Shown one piece after another: positions 26,782 to 35,401 of a stretch of DNA of 64,000 nucleotides. The position numbers and the translations under genes were made by a program. Source of the stretch: Streptomyces sp. (GTDB taxonomy: Bacteria; Actinomycetota; Actinomycetes; Streptomycetales; Streptomycetaceae). A model generated the notes under the pieces. It saw nothing but the letters and a program-made list of their open reading frames with translations, had not been told where the DNA came from and made no database searches. Position 1 is the first letter of the stretch; every line of letters begins with the position of its first letter. The DNA lies in assembly GCF_019510245.1 (NCBI RefSeq), contig NZ_JAEKKT010000134.1:124001-188000 (forward strand), written 5' to 3'.

Positions 26782-28032
26782 GTGGCATCGCGGGTTGATC
26801 ACACGGCGCTGTTCGCCGCGACGCCGAGCCCGTATCTGGTGCTCGGTCCTGACCTGGTCATCGTCGATGTGAACCGGGCCTATCTGGCGGCCACCGGACG
26901 CACCCGGGAGGACCTGCTCGGGCGGCACATCTTCACCGCGTTCCCGGACAACCCCGCCGACCCGGACGCCGACGGGGTCCGCAACCTCGGCGCGTCCCTG
27001 CACCGGGTCCTCGCCTCCGGCCGGCCCGACACGATGGCGCTGCAGAAGTACGACATCCCCGTCGTCAGCCGTCCCGGGGTCTTCGAGGAGCGATGGTGGT
27101 CCCCGGTGAACACCCCCGTGCTCGGCCCGGAAGGAGAGGTGACGTACATCATCCACCGGGTGGAGGACGTCACCGCGTTCGTCATCGAGTACCGGGCCAC
27201 CCACCCCCACGGCGCCCTGGAGGGGCAGCGGCTGAAGGAGGCGCAGGCTCTGGAGGCGGAACTGTACGCCCGGGCGCGGGAGTTGCAACGGCTGAACGAG
27301 GAACTGCGGCAGGCGCACACCCGCGAGCGCGAGGTCGCCGTCATCCTGCAGGAAGCCATGCTGCACGTCCCCGACCTGGCCCACCACCGCGACATCGCGG
27401 TGCGCTACCTGCCCGCCACCGGCTCGCTCAACGTCTGCGGCGACTGGTACGACGTCGTCGACATCGCGCCGGACCGGCTCGCCGTCGCGGTCGGCGACGT
27501 CATCGGCCACGGTCTGGAGGCGGCGGCCGTCATGGGCATGCTGCGCAGCGCCCTGTCCGCCGCCATCCGGGCCCTGGAGCGTCCCGCCCAGGCCCTGGAG
27601 GTGCTCGGCCTGTACGCCAGGTCCGTCGAGGGGGCCCTGGGCACCACCGTCGTCAAGGCGGTCGTCGACATGCGCAGCCGCCTGATCACCTACAGCAGCG
27701 CCGGCCACCCGCCGCCGATGCTCATCCACCCCGACGGCAGCTGCGAACTGCTGGACCAGGCCACCGACCCACCGCTCGGCGCCCGTCCGCAGCACGTCCC
27801 CCGACCGCAGGCGAGCCTGCCGTACCGGCCGGGCGACACCCTCGTCCTGTACACCGACGGGCTCATCGAGCGGCGGTACCAGGACATCGACGTCGGCCTG
27901 GGGCAACTGGCCGATATCCTCGGCGAGTTCATCAACCAGAACACCGAACAGCTCGCCGACACCGTGCTGGCCCGCCTGGGCGTCGCCAGCGGCGGCCGGG
28001 ACGACATCGCGCTCATCGTCGTACGGCTCTGA
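26782..28032 (+). CDS. PAS-domain SpoIIE/PP2C-type protein phosphatase
   Basis: 416 aa from GTG 26782, chosen because GAAGGAG (26767-26773) precedes it. A PAS domain occupies residues 5-115 (LFAATPSPYLVLGPDLVIVD, RTREDLLGRHIFTAFPDNP). A coiled coil of charged residues follows (~145-195, LKEAQALEAELYARARELQR), then a PP2C domain with CGDWYDVVDIAPDRLAVAVG, GDVIGHGLEAAAVMG, SSAGHPPPML and GGRDDIALIVV. There is no kinase domain, unlike the neighbour at 22354. A Ser/Thr phosphatase of anti-anti-sigma factors is the likely role. Confidence 0.9.
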   Translation: MASRVDHTALFAATPSPYLVLGPDLVIVDVNRAYLAATGRTREDLLGRHIFTAFPDNPADPDADGVRNLGASLHRVLASGRPDTMALQKYDIPVVSRPGVFEERWWSPVNTPVLGPEGEVTYIIHRVEDVTAFVIEYRATHPHGALEGQRLKEAQALEAELYARARELQRLNEELRQAHTREREVAVILQEAMLHVPDLAHHRDIAVRYLPATGSLNVCGDWYDVVDIAPDRLAVAVGDVIGHGLEAAAVMGMLRSALSAAIRALERPAQALEVLGLYARSVEGALGTTVVKAVVDMRSRLITYSSAGHPPPMLIHPDGSCELLDQATDPPLGARPQHVPRPQASLPYRPGDTLVLYTDGLIERRYQDIDVGLGQLADILGEFINQNTEQLADTVLARLGVASGGRDDIALIVVRL

Positions 28033-28078
28033 GCCGCGCGCCGCCGCCGAGGGCCGGAACTCCCGGCCTCCGGAACTC

Positions 28079-28657
28079 CTAGCGGCCGGCGCGTACCCCG
28101 TCCAGGGCGATGCCGAGGACGCGGTCGCGCTGGGCGTCGTCCTCGAAGGCCGTCGCGGTGATGCCGGAGACCATGCGGAGCAGGTCGCCGATCTCCATGT
28201 CGGTGCGGACCACGCCCGCCTTCTGGGCCCGCTCCAGCAGCGGGCCGCCGGCCGCGTACATCGAGTCACGGCAGGCCTGGAAGATCTCCGACTCGTCGTT
28301 GAGGGCCTCGCGCACCGCCCGCTTGGTGACCATGTAGCCGGTGAAGCGGTCCAGCCACGAGGTCAGTGCCTCCCACGGCTCCAGTCCGGCCAGGTCCACG
28401 GCGGCCCGGCACAGCGCGTTGACCTCGTCCGCGTAGACGCTCTCGAAGAGGTCGCGGCGGGTCGGGAAGTTCCGGTAGAGGGTGCCGATCCCGACCCCCG
28501 CGCGGCGGGCGACGTCCTCCAGGGAGACGTCCGCGCCCCGCTCGGCGAACGCCTCGCGGGCGGCCGCGACCAGCGCGTCGTAGTTGCGGGCCGCGTCCTT
28601 ACGGTGCGGTCTGCGGGACGCGACGATCTCACTGACGGGGAACGTACTGTCCGGCAC
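28079..28657 (-). CDS. TetR-family repressor of the adjacent MFS exporter
   Basis: 192 aa. The HTH is VSLEDVARRAGVGIGTLYRNFPTRRDLFESVYADE (residues ~44-80 in two parts), followed by a helical ligand domain with the actinobacterial SBP_/TetR_C ending. It is divergent from the MFS gene at 28871, the classic repressor-exporter arrangement. The shared 213-bp region holds a strong promoter covered by palindromes. Confidence 0.9.
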   Translation of the reverse strand: MPDSTFPVSEIVASRRPHRKDAARNYDALVAAAREAFAERGADVSLEDVARRAGVGIGTLYRNFPTRRDLFESVYADEVNALCRAAVDLAGLEPWEALTSWLDRFTGYMVTKRAVREALNDESEIFQACRDSMYAAGGPLLERAQKAGVVRTDMEIGDLLRMVSGITATAFEDDAQRDRVLGIALDGVRAGR

Positions 28658-28707
28658 TGCTGCCTCCCGTGCGACGAGGGTGAACCGGAGGGTTTCCTCG
28701 ACTTCGG

Positions 28708-28752
28708 TTGAAGCGGAGGGTCGCCTCCAGTAGAGTGGAGGAGTACCTCCAC
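28708..28752 (+). promoter_or_regulatory. MFS promoter with overlapping palindromic operators
   Basis: TTGAAG (28708-28713), 17-bp spacer and TAGAGT (28731-28736) form the promoter. The spacer itself is the palindrome GGAGG-GTCG-CCTCC (28715-28729 region), and GTGGAG-GAGTAC-CTCCAC (28735-28752) covers the start site. Repressor bound here would block RNA polymerase; the TetR protein from 28079 is the obvious candidate. Confidence 0.6.
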
Positions 28753-28870
28753 TTTAGCAGTGCGGAGCGGTACCGCCATGGCCGGACGCGGCCCGGTCCC
28801 TCCTCCGCCCTCCCTCTCTTCCTGTCTTCCTCCTTTCCTTCCCTCCGTTCCGATTTCGGAGAGGCCCTTC

Positions 28871-30298
28871 ATGCCCCGGAAGTCCACCCGCCTCACCTTC
28901 GCGGTCCTCGCGACCGGTGCCGGCGTGTTCTCCATGCTCCAGTCGCTGGTCGCCCCGGCCCTGCCGACCGTCCAGCACGCCCTGCACACCTCCCAGTCCA
29001 CCGCGACCTGGGTGATGACGGCCTATCTGCTGTCCGCCTCGGTCTTCACCCCGATACTCGGCCGGGCCGGCGACCTGATCGGCAAGAAACGCACCCTCGT
29101 CGCCGTCCTGCTGGCCGTCCTCGCCGGCTGCCTGGTCGCCGCCCTCGCGCCGAACATCGGCGTGCTGATCATCGCCCGGGTCGTCCAGGGCATCGGCGGC
29201 GCTCTGTTCCCGCTCTCCTTCGGCATCATCCGCGACGAGTTCACCCCGGCCGAGGTCAGCGGCAGCATCAGCAACCTGTCCGCGGTGATCGCGGCCGGCG
29301 GGGGCGTCGGCATCGTGGCCGCGGGACCGATCGTCTCGGCGCTCGACTACCGCTGGCTGTTCTGGATCCCGGTCGGCGTGGTCGCGGCCACCGTCCTGAT
29401 CGCCGCCCGCTACGTCCCCGAGTCGCCCAAGCGGGCCGAGGGCAGCGTCAGCTGGCTCGGTGCCGGGCTGCTCTCCGCCTGGCTGGTGGCGCTGCTGCTG
29501 CCGCTGAGCCAGGCCGGTCAGTGGGGCTGGGGCTCGGCCAGAGTGCTCGGTCTGTTCGGCACGGCCGTCGTCCTGTTCGCCGTCTGGCTGCTCACCGAGT
29601 CCCGCTCCGCCACCCCGCTCATCGACCTGCGCGTGATGCGGCTGCCCGCCGTCTGGACCACCAACACCGCCGCCCTCCTCTTCGGCGCCGGCATGTACGC
29701 GATCTGGTCCTTCCTGCCCGGCTTCGTCCAGACCCCCGCCTCGGCCGGCTACGGCTTCGGCGCCACCGTCACCGAGTCCGGCCTGCTCATGCTGCCGATG
29801 CTCATCGCCATGTTCCTCTCGGGCGTCGTCGGCGGCCGCCTCGAACCCCGCGTGGGCGCCAAGGCGCAGCTCACCGCGGGGGCCGCGCTCGGCGCGCTGG
29901 CCTGCGGCTTCCTCACCCTCTGGCACGACGCGCAGTGGCAGATCGGCGTCGTCGCGGGCCTGTTCGGCCTCGGCATCGGGCTGGCCTTCGCCTCGATGGC
30001 CAACCTCATCGTCGGCAGCGTGCCGCCCGAGCAGACCGGCGCCGCGACCGGCATGAACGCCAACATCCGCACCATCGGCGGCTCGATCGGCGCCGCGCTC
30101 ACCAGCGTCCTGGTCACCGGCCGGCTCCAGCCCTCCGGACTGCCGTACGCCTCCGGCTACGCCCACGCCTGGGCCCTGCTCGCACTGTTCTGCCTGACCG
30201 CGGCCGGCGCCGCCCTCCTCGTCCCGGTCCGCCGGGCGAGCCGCGTCGCCGGCCCGGTCACGGAGCGGCCGGCGGCAGCACCCGTACGCGTGCGGTAG
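28871..30298 (+). CDS. MFS transporter (DHA2-type exporter)
   Basis: 475 aa from ATG 28871, preceded by GGAGAGG (28858-28864). The helix-2/3 loop GRAGDLIGKKRTLVAVLL is motif A, and GIGGALFPLSFGIIRDEFTP and GLGIGLAFASMANLIVGSVP are family-typical. About 12-14 membrane helices are visible. Expression is probably induced when the TetR repressor binds its ligand. An upstream ATG at 28760 would add an unusual Pro/Ser-rich tail encoded by a pyrimidine tract and is not favoured. Confidence 0.9.
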   Translation: MPRKSTRLTFAVLATGAGVFSMLQSLVAPALPTVQHALHTSQSTATWVMTAYLLSASVFTPILGRAGDLIGKKRTLVAVLLAVLAGCLVAALAPNIGVLIIARVVQGIGGALFPLSFGIIRDEFTPAEVSGSISNLSAVIAAGGGVGIVAAGPIVSALDYRWLFWIPVGVVAATVLIAARYVPESPKRAEGSVSWLGAGLLSAWLVALLLPLSQAGQWGWGSARVLGLFGTAVVLFAVWLLTESRSATPLIDLRVMRLPAVWTTNTAALLFGAGMYAIWSFLPGFVQTPASAGYGFGATVTESGLLMLPMLIAMFLSGVVGGRLEPRVGAKAQLTAGAALGALACGFLTLWHDAQWQIGVVAGLFGLGIGLAFASMANLIVGSVPPEQTGAATGMNANIRTIGGSIGAALTSVLVTGRLQPSGLPYASGYAHAWALLALFCLTAAGAALLVPVRRASRVAGPVTERPAAAPVRVR

Positions 30299-30343
30299 TG
30301 TTGACCTGCGTGATCACGCGGCATCCACCGCGTGACCCCGCAA

Positions 30344-30417
<74 letters not shown>

Positions 30418-30437
30418 CTTGCGAAAGTCGCAGCTCA

Positions 30438-30480
30438 GGGGCCGTTTCAGAGGAGATCTGAAACGGCCCCCGACCTTTTT
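30438..30480 (+). terminator. Strong intrinsic terminator after tRNA-Pro
   Basis: A perfect 14-bp stem (30438-30451 with 30457-30470) around GGAGA is followed by CGACCTTTTT (to 30480). A second, weaker hairpin lies at 30483-30511. Confidence 0.9.
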
Positions 30481-30524
30481 GGGGCCCGCCTTGACTCGGT
30501 CAAGGTGGGCCGTACCACCCGCCA

Positions 30525-30650
30525 TGGGCGTCGAGAACGGGTAGGCGAGCGTGCTGACCTGATCGGCCGTCAGGGCATCGGCATACACCTGGACGCCGCG
30601 CAAGGAACCGTTTGCCCGTCCGCCCTGCCCCTGTCCGAAAGGCGCGTTCC
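30525..30650 (-). pseudogene. C-terminal remnant of a LamG-like (concanavalin-fold) protein
   Basis: Reading the reverse strand gives NAPFGQGQGGRANGSLRG then VQVYADALTADQVSTLA, the closing beta strand and 'DALTADQV' end of LamG jelly-roll domains found in large secreted Streptomyces proteins. There is no start and the upstream part is not LamG-like in any frame, so only about 40 codons survive. It sits between the tRNA terminator and the CAP-domain gene. Confidence 0.55.
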
Positions 30651-30786
30651 TTGTCCTCGACGCTCCATCGAGTGCGCGAGTCCTTTCCTGGCGCGGCGGC
30701 GCGCCAGCGCGGGCGCGGGCGATCGCGCACGCCCTGGCCGACGGGACCTCTGGCCCCACGCTCCGATGTCCCCGCGCTCCGATGGC

Positions 30787-31620
30787 TCAGCGGGCGGTGC
30801 CGAAGTCCTGGGTCCAGTAGCTGTCGGGCTGGGCGAGACCGACGCCGATCTCCTTGAACGTGCAGTTGAGGATGTTGGCCTTGTGGCCGGGGCTGGCCAT
30901 CCAGGCCGCCATGACCTGCTCGGGAGAGGCGTAACCGTAGGCCACGTTCTCGCCGTAGGCGCTCCAGGTGTACCCGGCAGCGGTGATCCGGTCTCCGGGG
31001 GAGGAGCCGTCGGACCCGGTGTGTGACATGTTCCGGTGGAGAGCCATGTCCGCGCTGTGGGCCTGCGCGACCTTGGTCAGGGTCGAGTTCAGGGTCAGGG
31101 CCGAGCAGCCGACCTTGCCGCGCTCGGCATTGACGAGTTCCAGGATGCGAGCGACGACTCCGGACGCCGTGGCGGTGGCCTTCGGGCTGCTCGACGGCTT
31201 GGGGGCCGTGGAAGCGGCGGCGGTGGTGGTCTTGTGGGGGCTGGGCGACGCGGTGGTGCTGGGCCTGGGGGCGGTGGTGCGTGCGGTGTGCCAGGACGTC
31301 GAGGCCTTCGGCCTGGGCGCGGTCGTCTTCTTCGCGCTCGCAAGGGGAGTCTTCGTGGCGCCGGGCGCCGCCGTCGCCGTCCCCGAGGGCTCGCCGGCCT
31401 GGCCGGCGTCCCAGGGGCGGCCCCAGTTCGCGTCGTTCCACCAGCCCTTCTTGCTCCACGAGTCCTTCGTCGTGCTGCTCCCGGCGCTGTCGGACCGGTG
31501 TCCGCCGGTGCCGGGCCAGTTGGTACAGGCCATCGCGGCGGACGGTATCCCCACGGTGCCCACTGCGACGGCAGCGATGACTATCCGCCGGTAATGCGTG
31601 TTCTTACGATGCTTTGCCAT
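30787..31620 (-). CDS. Secreted CAP-domain (SCP/YkwD-like) protein
   Basis: 277 aa from ATG 31620; AGGAG lies 10 bases upstream. Signal peptide residues ~8-30 (RRIVIAAVAVGTVGIPSAAMA), a Ser/Thr/Pro/Lys-rich linker (~60-155), then a CAP domain: ILELVNAERGKVGCSALTLN, AQAHSADMALHRNMSHTGSD, YGENVAYGYASPEQVMAAWM, SPGHKANILN. Histidines and glutamate of the CAP cavity are present. The two Cys (GKVGC and ILNC) probably form a disulfide. The role outside the cell is unknown. The long linker suggests cell-wall spanning. Confidence 0.9.
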   Translation of the reverse strand: MAKHRKNTHYRRIVIAAVAVGTVGIPSAAMACTNWPGTGGHRSDSAGSSTTKDSWSKKGWWNDANWGRPWDAGQAGEPSGTATAAPGATKTPLASAKKTTAPRPKASTSWHTARTTAPRPSTTASPSPHKTTTAAASTAPKPSSSPKATATASGVVARILELVNAERGKVGCSALTLNSTLTKVAQAHSADMALHRNMSHTGSDGSSPGDRITAAGYTWSAYGENVAYGYASPEQVMAAWMASPGHKANILNCTFKEIGVGLAQPDSYWTQDFGTAR

Positions 31621-31905
31621 GTGTAACCCGCTCCTGAGCTGCGGCGGCGTCCTGCGGGTCGTCATTCTTAGGACGTCTTCACATGGAGCGCAAAGGGCCT
31701 CGCTACTAGCTCGCTTCGTAGGATTTTGCGGCCCTCGCCAGGGGAGTGGGGTGCACCGGTCTGCTTTCCGTGACCGCTGGGGAGTTCTGGCGCCTCGTCA
31801 GATCCCGTATGTGCGAGCGCAACGGAGGAAAGCGCTCGCGGGGAGAGAGGGTGCGCATCCGAGCGCGACGCATGGGTGCCTTAAACAGGACAAATCCCAT
31901 TTGTC
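31621..31905 (-). promoter_or_regulatory. Long structured leader and palindrome upstream of the CAP gene
   Basis: The gap to the next gene is about 500 bp. It can fold as AGGGCC/GGCCCT (31694-31699 with 31730-31735, enclosing CTAC/GTAG), CGCCAG/CTGGCG (31736-31741 with 31787-31792, enclosing CGGTC/GACCG), and GCGAGCGC/GCGCTCGC (31813-31820 with 31832-31839). GACAAAT-CCC-ATTTGTC (31889-31905) is a perfect palindrome and a likely operator or promoter element. It does not match the c-di-AMP riboswitch consensus I know. 31906-32098 shows no gene. Confidence 0.4.
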
Positions 31906-32128
31906 GACTGAGGGGTCTCTACTATCCGGCACGCCTAGATCCGGAACCGTTGTGGCGGATGTCACGGAGTCGTGGTCCGGCCTGGCCGCGATGGGGCGCG
32001 CTTCGGCGGCGTCAGGCGACGCGACCGGCATGCATAGCTTGCGCCCCCGGGTACGGCGCCGGACCCCCCGCTCCGACGTAGCGTGAGCCCGTCGCCGTAT
32101 GCCCGCCCCGCACCACCGGGAGTCCCAG

Positions 32129-32473
32129 GTGGCCCGCTCCGAAGCCCGCGTCCCCGCCGACCGCCCCGCCCGCTACGCCAAGCAGCTCGCCTCGCACCTG
32201 GGCCGCCGCTCGCAGACCAGCTGGGACGAGGAGACCGGCACCGGCGGCATCGTGTTCCAGAACGGCACCGGCACCCTCACCGCGGCCGAGGACGCCCTGC
32301 TGCTCACCGTGGAGACCGACCCCGAGAACCTCGAGGTCCTGGAGGGTGTCGTCGGCCGGCACCTGGTCCGCTTCGGCACCCGTGACGAACTCGTCGTCGC
32401 CTGGCACCGCGACAACGGCGAACCGGGCGCCGTCCAGCGCAACGCCGAGGATCCCGCCCCCCACGCCCACTGA
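32129..32473 (+). CDS. DUF2218 family protein
   Basis: 114 aa from GTG 32129, preceded by GGGAG (32118-32122); an in-frame ATG at 32099 would add ten residues without ribosome site. The family pattern is SEARVPADRPARYAKQLASH, a HxGR, then TSWDEETGTGGIVFQNGTGTL and TVETDPENLEVLEGVVGRHL. DUF2218 proteins are small and cytoplasmic; some occur next to siderophore genes, but there are none here. Confidence 0.85.
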   Translation: MARSEARVPADRPARYAKQLASHLGRRSQTSWDEETGTGGIVFQNGTGTLTAAEDALLLTVETDPENLEVLEGVVGRHLVRFGTRDELVVAWHRDNGEPGAVQRNAEDPAPHAH

Positions 32474-32474
32474 C

Positions 32475-33284
32475 CTAGTCGAACTGGCTCGGCAGCGGTG
32501 CCGGGGTCTTGCCGGACAGCACGTCCTTGAGGCGCGCGGCGCCGTTCTGCAGGGCCAGGGCGGTGCTGTCGTGGTCGACGCCCGAGAGGCCGCCGTTGGT
32601 GACCGCGGCTCCGGAGGCGCCGACGCGCAGCGCCGCGACGTCGAGGGTGGTCGTGGCGGGCTGCCCGTTCGAGGTGCCCTGGACGGTGACCGTGAGCGCC
32701 GCCAACTCGTCGCCCACCTTGGGTGGTTCCTTGTACTCGACGACCTGCACCGTCCGCTTGCTGCCGTCCGAGGCGGTGGCCGAGAACTGGTTGCACTCCG
32801 TGGGGAGGTTCTTCAGCCACTTGATGGTGGCCTCCATGGTCGCCTGGCCGTAGTCGCCGACCTGGTACAGCAGCCGGGAGTCCTCCGAGGTGAAGCCGCG
32901 CAGCCCGGAGGCGCCGGTGGCGCGGCCCAGCAGGGTGTCGGAGTAGAGGCCGTCCAGCAGCCGCTGGCAGTCGGCGGCGTCCGACTTGGCGCCGAGGAAC
33001 TCGGCGACGTCGACCTTCCCGACCAGCATCTGGTTGCGCCAGGTGGCCGCGTCGTTGGCCAGCTGCCAGTCGTCCTCGATGTCGGCGGGTGTGATCAGCG
33101 CGGCCTGCGCCCCGGGGCCGGTGAGGGCGGGGGTCCGCGACGGGGTCGGGGAGCGTTCGGCGGCGAGCGAGACGGCCGCGGCCTCGGGGGAGCCGCTGCC
33201 GTCCGAACAGGCCGCCGTGGCGAGCAGGGTCCCCGCCGCCAGGGCCGTGGCGAGCACACGCGCGGGTCGGGACGGACGGGTCAT
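32475..33284 (-). CDS. Secreted lipoprotein of unknown function
   Basis: 269 aa from ATG 33284, with GAGGAGG 8 bases upstream. Lipobox TAAC (Cys26) after a hydrophobic signal, then a Ser/Thr/Pro linker and a globular domain beginning ALITPADIEDDWQL. Its strand pattern (SRLLYQVGDYGQATMEATIK, NQFSATASDG, VQVVEYKEPPKVGDELAAL) resembles the extracellular PknH-type sensor domain of actinobacteria, a tentative match. It is convergent with the DUF2218 gene. Confidence 0.75.
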   Translation of the reverse strand: MTRPSRPARVLATALAAGTLLATAACSDGSGSPEAAAVSLAAERSPTPSRTPALTGPGAQAALITPADIEDDWQLANDAATWRNQMLVGKVDVAEFLGAKSDAADCQRLLDGLYSDTLLGRATGASGLRGFTSEDSRLLYQVGDYGQATMEATIKWLKNLPTECNQFSATASDGSKRTVQVVEYKEPPKVGDELAALTVTVQGTSNGQPATTTLDVAALRVGASGAAVTNGGLSGVDHDSTALALQNGAARLKDVLSGKTPAPLPSQFD

Positions 33285-33443
33285 CGCGACTGCCTCCTCG
33301 GGAACGCGGTACGTCACGCGGCGGACGGCGCCGGTGCGCCCCGTGCGCCGGACGACGCCGGACGACGTCGCTGCGTCCCTCCACGCCACCACCGGCCGCC
33401 TGCGCCGACCACCCGCACGTGGCCATTCGGGTGAGCGCCGTGA

Positions 33444-33695
33444 TCATGTCGCCGTGATCCGCACCCGCCTGCTGCCGCAGCGTGGGCACACCGCGTCCGT
33501 GAGCGGCGACGGCACGGCCCGCCCGGCCTCGTCGACGTACTCCAGGGTGCTCTGCAGCTCCGGGTCGGCGAGCGGGTCGGTGAAGAACACCGCCTGGAAG
33601 GCCGCCGTCCAGGCGTGCCCGCACCGCCCGCAGCGGAAAGCGAAGGTCTCGGGCACGGCGCCCGGCACCGGCCCGGGACCCGGGGGCTCGGTCAT
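33444..33695 (-). CDS. Small zinc-ribbon protein
   Basis: 83 aa. Two Cys pairs, FRCGRCGHAW (residues ~21-30) and VCPRCGSRRV (~69-78), form a zinc ribbon. The Pro-rich N-terminus (residues 3-15) is disordered. It may bind nucleic acid or a protein partner. No operon partner is evident. Confidence 0.7.
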   Translation of the reverse strand: MTEPPGPGPVPGAVPETFAFRCGRCGHAWTAAFQAVFFTDPLADPELQSTLEYVDEAGRAVPSPLTDAVCPRCGSRRVRITAT

Positions 33696-33855
33696 CGGCT
33701 CCGGCTCCTGTCACTCGGCCTCCGCCACCAGCGCACCGCCCCGGCCGGCCGGCGGCAAGCCGGGGCCGGGTGTCCCAGGCGTGGACGCCCCCTTGACGCC
33801 GGACGGAGGCCGATCGACACTCCAGGTGGGAATCCTAGTGAAAAGGTAGGGAAAG

Positions 33856-33987
33856 ATGGGTCGCCTGCGCACGCTCACCGGCAGACACCGCCGTGAGAGC
33901 CCCGCGCCCCGGACGGCGCCCCTGCTCACCTCCCGCCGCCACATCGACCTGCTGCGGATGTGCGGCGCCACCGGCCGCAGAGGCTGA
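33856..33987 (+). CDS. Putative regulatory leader peptide 1 (SRRHIDLLRMC type)
   Basis: 43 aa from ATG 33856 to TGA 33987, GC-rich, ending LTSRRHIDLLRMCGATGRRG. Short ORFs with a (R)HIDLxR..C tail precede sulfur-metabolism genes in many actinomycetes and are annotated as leader peptides. Here it precedes the glutathionyl-reductase-like gene (34132), leaving 144 bp in between. It has one Cys codon (TGC). Cysteine-dependent attenuation is inferred by analogy to mycobacterial Cys leader peptides. Confidence 0.6.
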   Translation: MGRLRTLTGRHRRESPAPRTAPLLTSRRHIDLLRMCGATGRRG

Positions 33988-34131
33988 GCGCGCCCGATCC
34001 CGGCCACAGGAGCCGGGCGCCCACCCGCCGGTCATCGCCACGGCCCTCATCGCCACGGCCCACCGCCGAACCACCGACGAACGCTTCCGCCGCGCGTACG
34101 TCCGCGCGCCCGCCCGCCCCCGGGGAGACGC

Positions 34132-35004
34132 ATGTCCATCACACCACTCGCCGCCCTGCCGTCCGTCCGCACCGCCCCCGCCTTCCGGGGCCGCATCGGC
34201 CGCGACGCACGCAGCGGCCACTACGCCGTGCCGCGCCGCTACCGGCTGCACCTGTCCACCGCCTGTCCCGACGGCCTCCGGATCGCCGTCGGGCACAGCC
34301 TGCTGGCCCTGGACGACTGTTGTCCCGTCACCTTCCTGTCCGCCGTCCCGGACTGTCCCGACGGCAGCCACGCCGTGCTGCGCCCGTTGTACGAGGCCAG
34401 CGCGCACCGCTACTCGGGACCGGCCCTGGCGCCGGTGTTCAGCGACGGCTGGTCCGGCAGGATCGTCAGCACCCACGGCCGGGACATCCTGCGCGACCTG
34501 GACCGGCACTTCGGTGACGGCGTCGCCCGGCTCTACCCGTGCGGCGCCGAAGCCGAGATCGAGGCCGTCGAGCGGCTGTGCTCGGAGGGCATCGAGCAGG
34601 CCGCCCAGCATGCCGGGCGCGCCGGCGGCGACCCGGAGGCGCTGGAGGTGCTGCTCGCCACCCTGCACGAGCTGGAACTTCGGCTGACCGGGGTGGAGTT
34701 CCTGGTCGGCGGGCAACTCACGGCAGCCGACGTCGAGTTGTGGGTGGCCCTGGTGCAACTCGACACCGTGCACCGCAACCACCTGGACGCCGCCGCCGTG
34801 CACGCCGTCGCCGGCCATCCGGTGGTGTGGGCCTACGCCCGCCGGCTGGCCGCCCACCCGGCCTTCGGCGCCCACCTCGACCTCGACGGCATCGCCCGCC
34901 GCCACCACGGCCGTTGCCAGGGCCTGGAAGCCGCCGGCGCGGCCGTCCAGATCCTGGACTGGGCCGGCCACGCGGCAGACGCTCCCCGCGGTTCCCGCAG
35001 GTGA
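34132..35004 (+). CDS. Glutathione-S-transferase-like protein of the ECM4/glutathionyl-hydroquinone reductase family
   Basis: 290 aa, ATG 34132 with GGGGAG upstream. YRLHLSTACPDGLRIAVG matches the YHLYvSLACPWAhR start of ECM4 proteins with the catalytic-type Cys retained but the Trp changed. The C-terminal helical domain has LRLTGVEFLVGGQLTAADVELWVALVQLDTVH, as in the family. Streptomyces uses mycothiol rather than glutathione, so the thiol substrate may differ. Position between leader peptide 1 and the SAM-type riboswitch places it in sulfur metabolism. Confidence 0.75.
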   Translation: MSITPLAALPSVRTAPAFRGRIGRDARSGHYAVPRRYRLHLSTACPDGLRIAVGHSLLALDDCCPVTFLSAVPDCPDGSHAVLRPLYEASAHRYSGPALAPVFSDGWSGRIVSTHGRDILRDLDRHFGDGVARLYPCGAEAEIEAVERLCSEGIEQAAQHAGRAGGDPEALEVLLATLHELELRLTGVEFLVGGQLTAADVELWVALVQLDTVHRNHLDAAAVHAVAGHPVVWAYARRLAAHPAFGAHLDLDGIARRHHGRCQGLEAAGAAVQILDWAGHAADAPRGSRR

Positions 35005-35039
35005 GAGCGGCCCGAACCGTTTCGCCAGTCGGACAGGCG

Positions 35040-35070
35040 TTGACATTCGTTCGGGCAACTGCGTTACTTA
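35040..35070 (+). promoter_or_regulatory. Promoter of the riboswitch-controlled sulfur operon
   Basis: TTGACA (35040-35045), 18-bp spacer and TTACTT (35064-35069) form a sigma-70-type promoter whose start site would fall about 5 bases before the riboswitch aptamer. Confidence 0.65.
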
Positions 35071-35081
35071 CGGACCAGAAC

Positions 35082-35160
35082 GGTCAAGAGCGTCAGCATC
35101 AAGCCCTGGCTTGCTGACCGGCAACCCTCGCATCGCGGTGGGGTGCCCCAGGTGACGACC
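35082..35160 (+). promoter_or_regulatory. SAM-IV-type S-adenosylmethionine riboswitch
   Basis: P1 pairs GGTC (35082-35085) with GACC (35157-35160). P2 pairs GTCAGC (35092-35097) with GCTGAC (35113-35118), capped by AAGCC/GGCTT. The conserved core CCGGCAACCCTCG (from 35118) and CGCGGTGGGGTGCCCC follow. This is the order and core of the actinobacterial SAM-IV class. It lies in the leader of the amino-acid ABC operon and would lower expression when SAM is plentiful. Downstream hairpin GTGCC/GGCAC (35203-35222) may be the expression platform. Confidence 0.85.
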
Positions 35161-35242
35161 GGACCGACGACGTTTCGGCAAGCGACGATTCGGTAAGCGC
35201 GAGTGCCCCTCGGGGCCGGCACGACAGTGACAGGTGACGGAC

Positions 35243-35401
35243 ATGTACGCAGCTTCCAGGACGGCCCAGCGCCGCGCCGACGGCTGCGTACGCCCGTACC
35301 CGAGCCCGCTCGTCGCCGACCGCGCCGTCGACCTGCTCCGTGTCAACAGCGCCCTGTGTAGCGCGTGTACCGCACCGGGCCGTGCCCGCTGTCGGGTCTG
35401 A
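35243..35401 (+). CDS. Putative regulatory leader peptide 2 (Cys-rich, downstream of riboswitch)
   Basis: 52 aa from ATG 35243 (AGGTGA upstream) to TGA 35401. The C-terminal half reads RAVDLLRVNSALCSACTAP, a variant of the HIDLLR..ALC signature. It has four Cys codons, three of them TGT, which is rare at this GC content. It lies 82 bp after the SAM-type aptamer and 192 bp before the permease gene. Probable role: a translated sensor of Cys-tRNA level. Confidence 0.6.
   Translation: MYAASRTAQRRADGCVRPYPSPLVADRAVDLLRVNSALCSACTAPGRARCRV

Noticed and set aside
31621..31905. c-di-AMP (ydaO-type) riboswitch before the CAP gene
   Set aside because: Position is suggestive but I could not find the conserved core segments of that class on the reverse strand.
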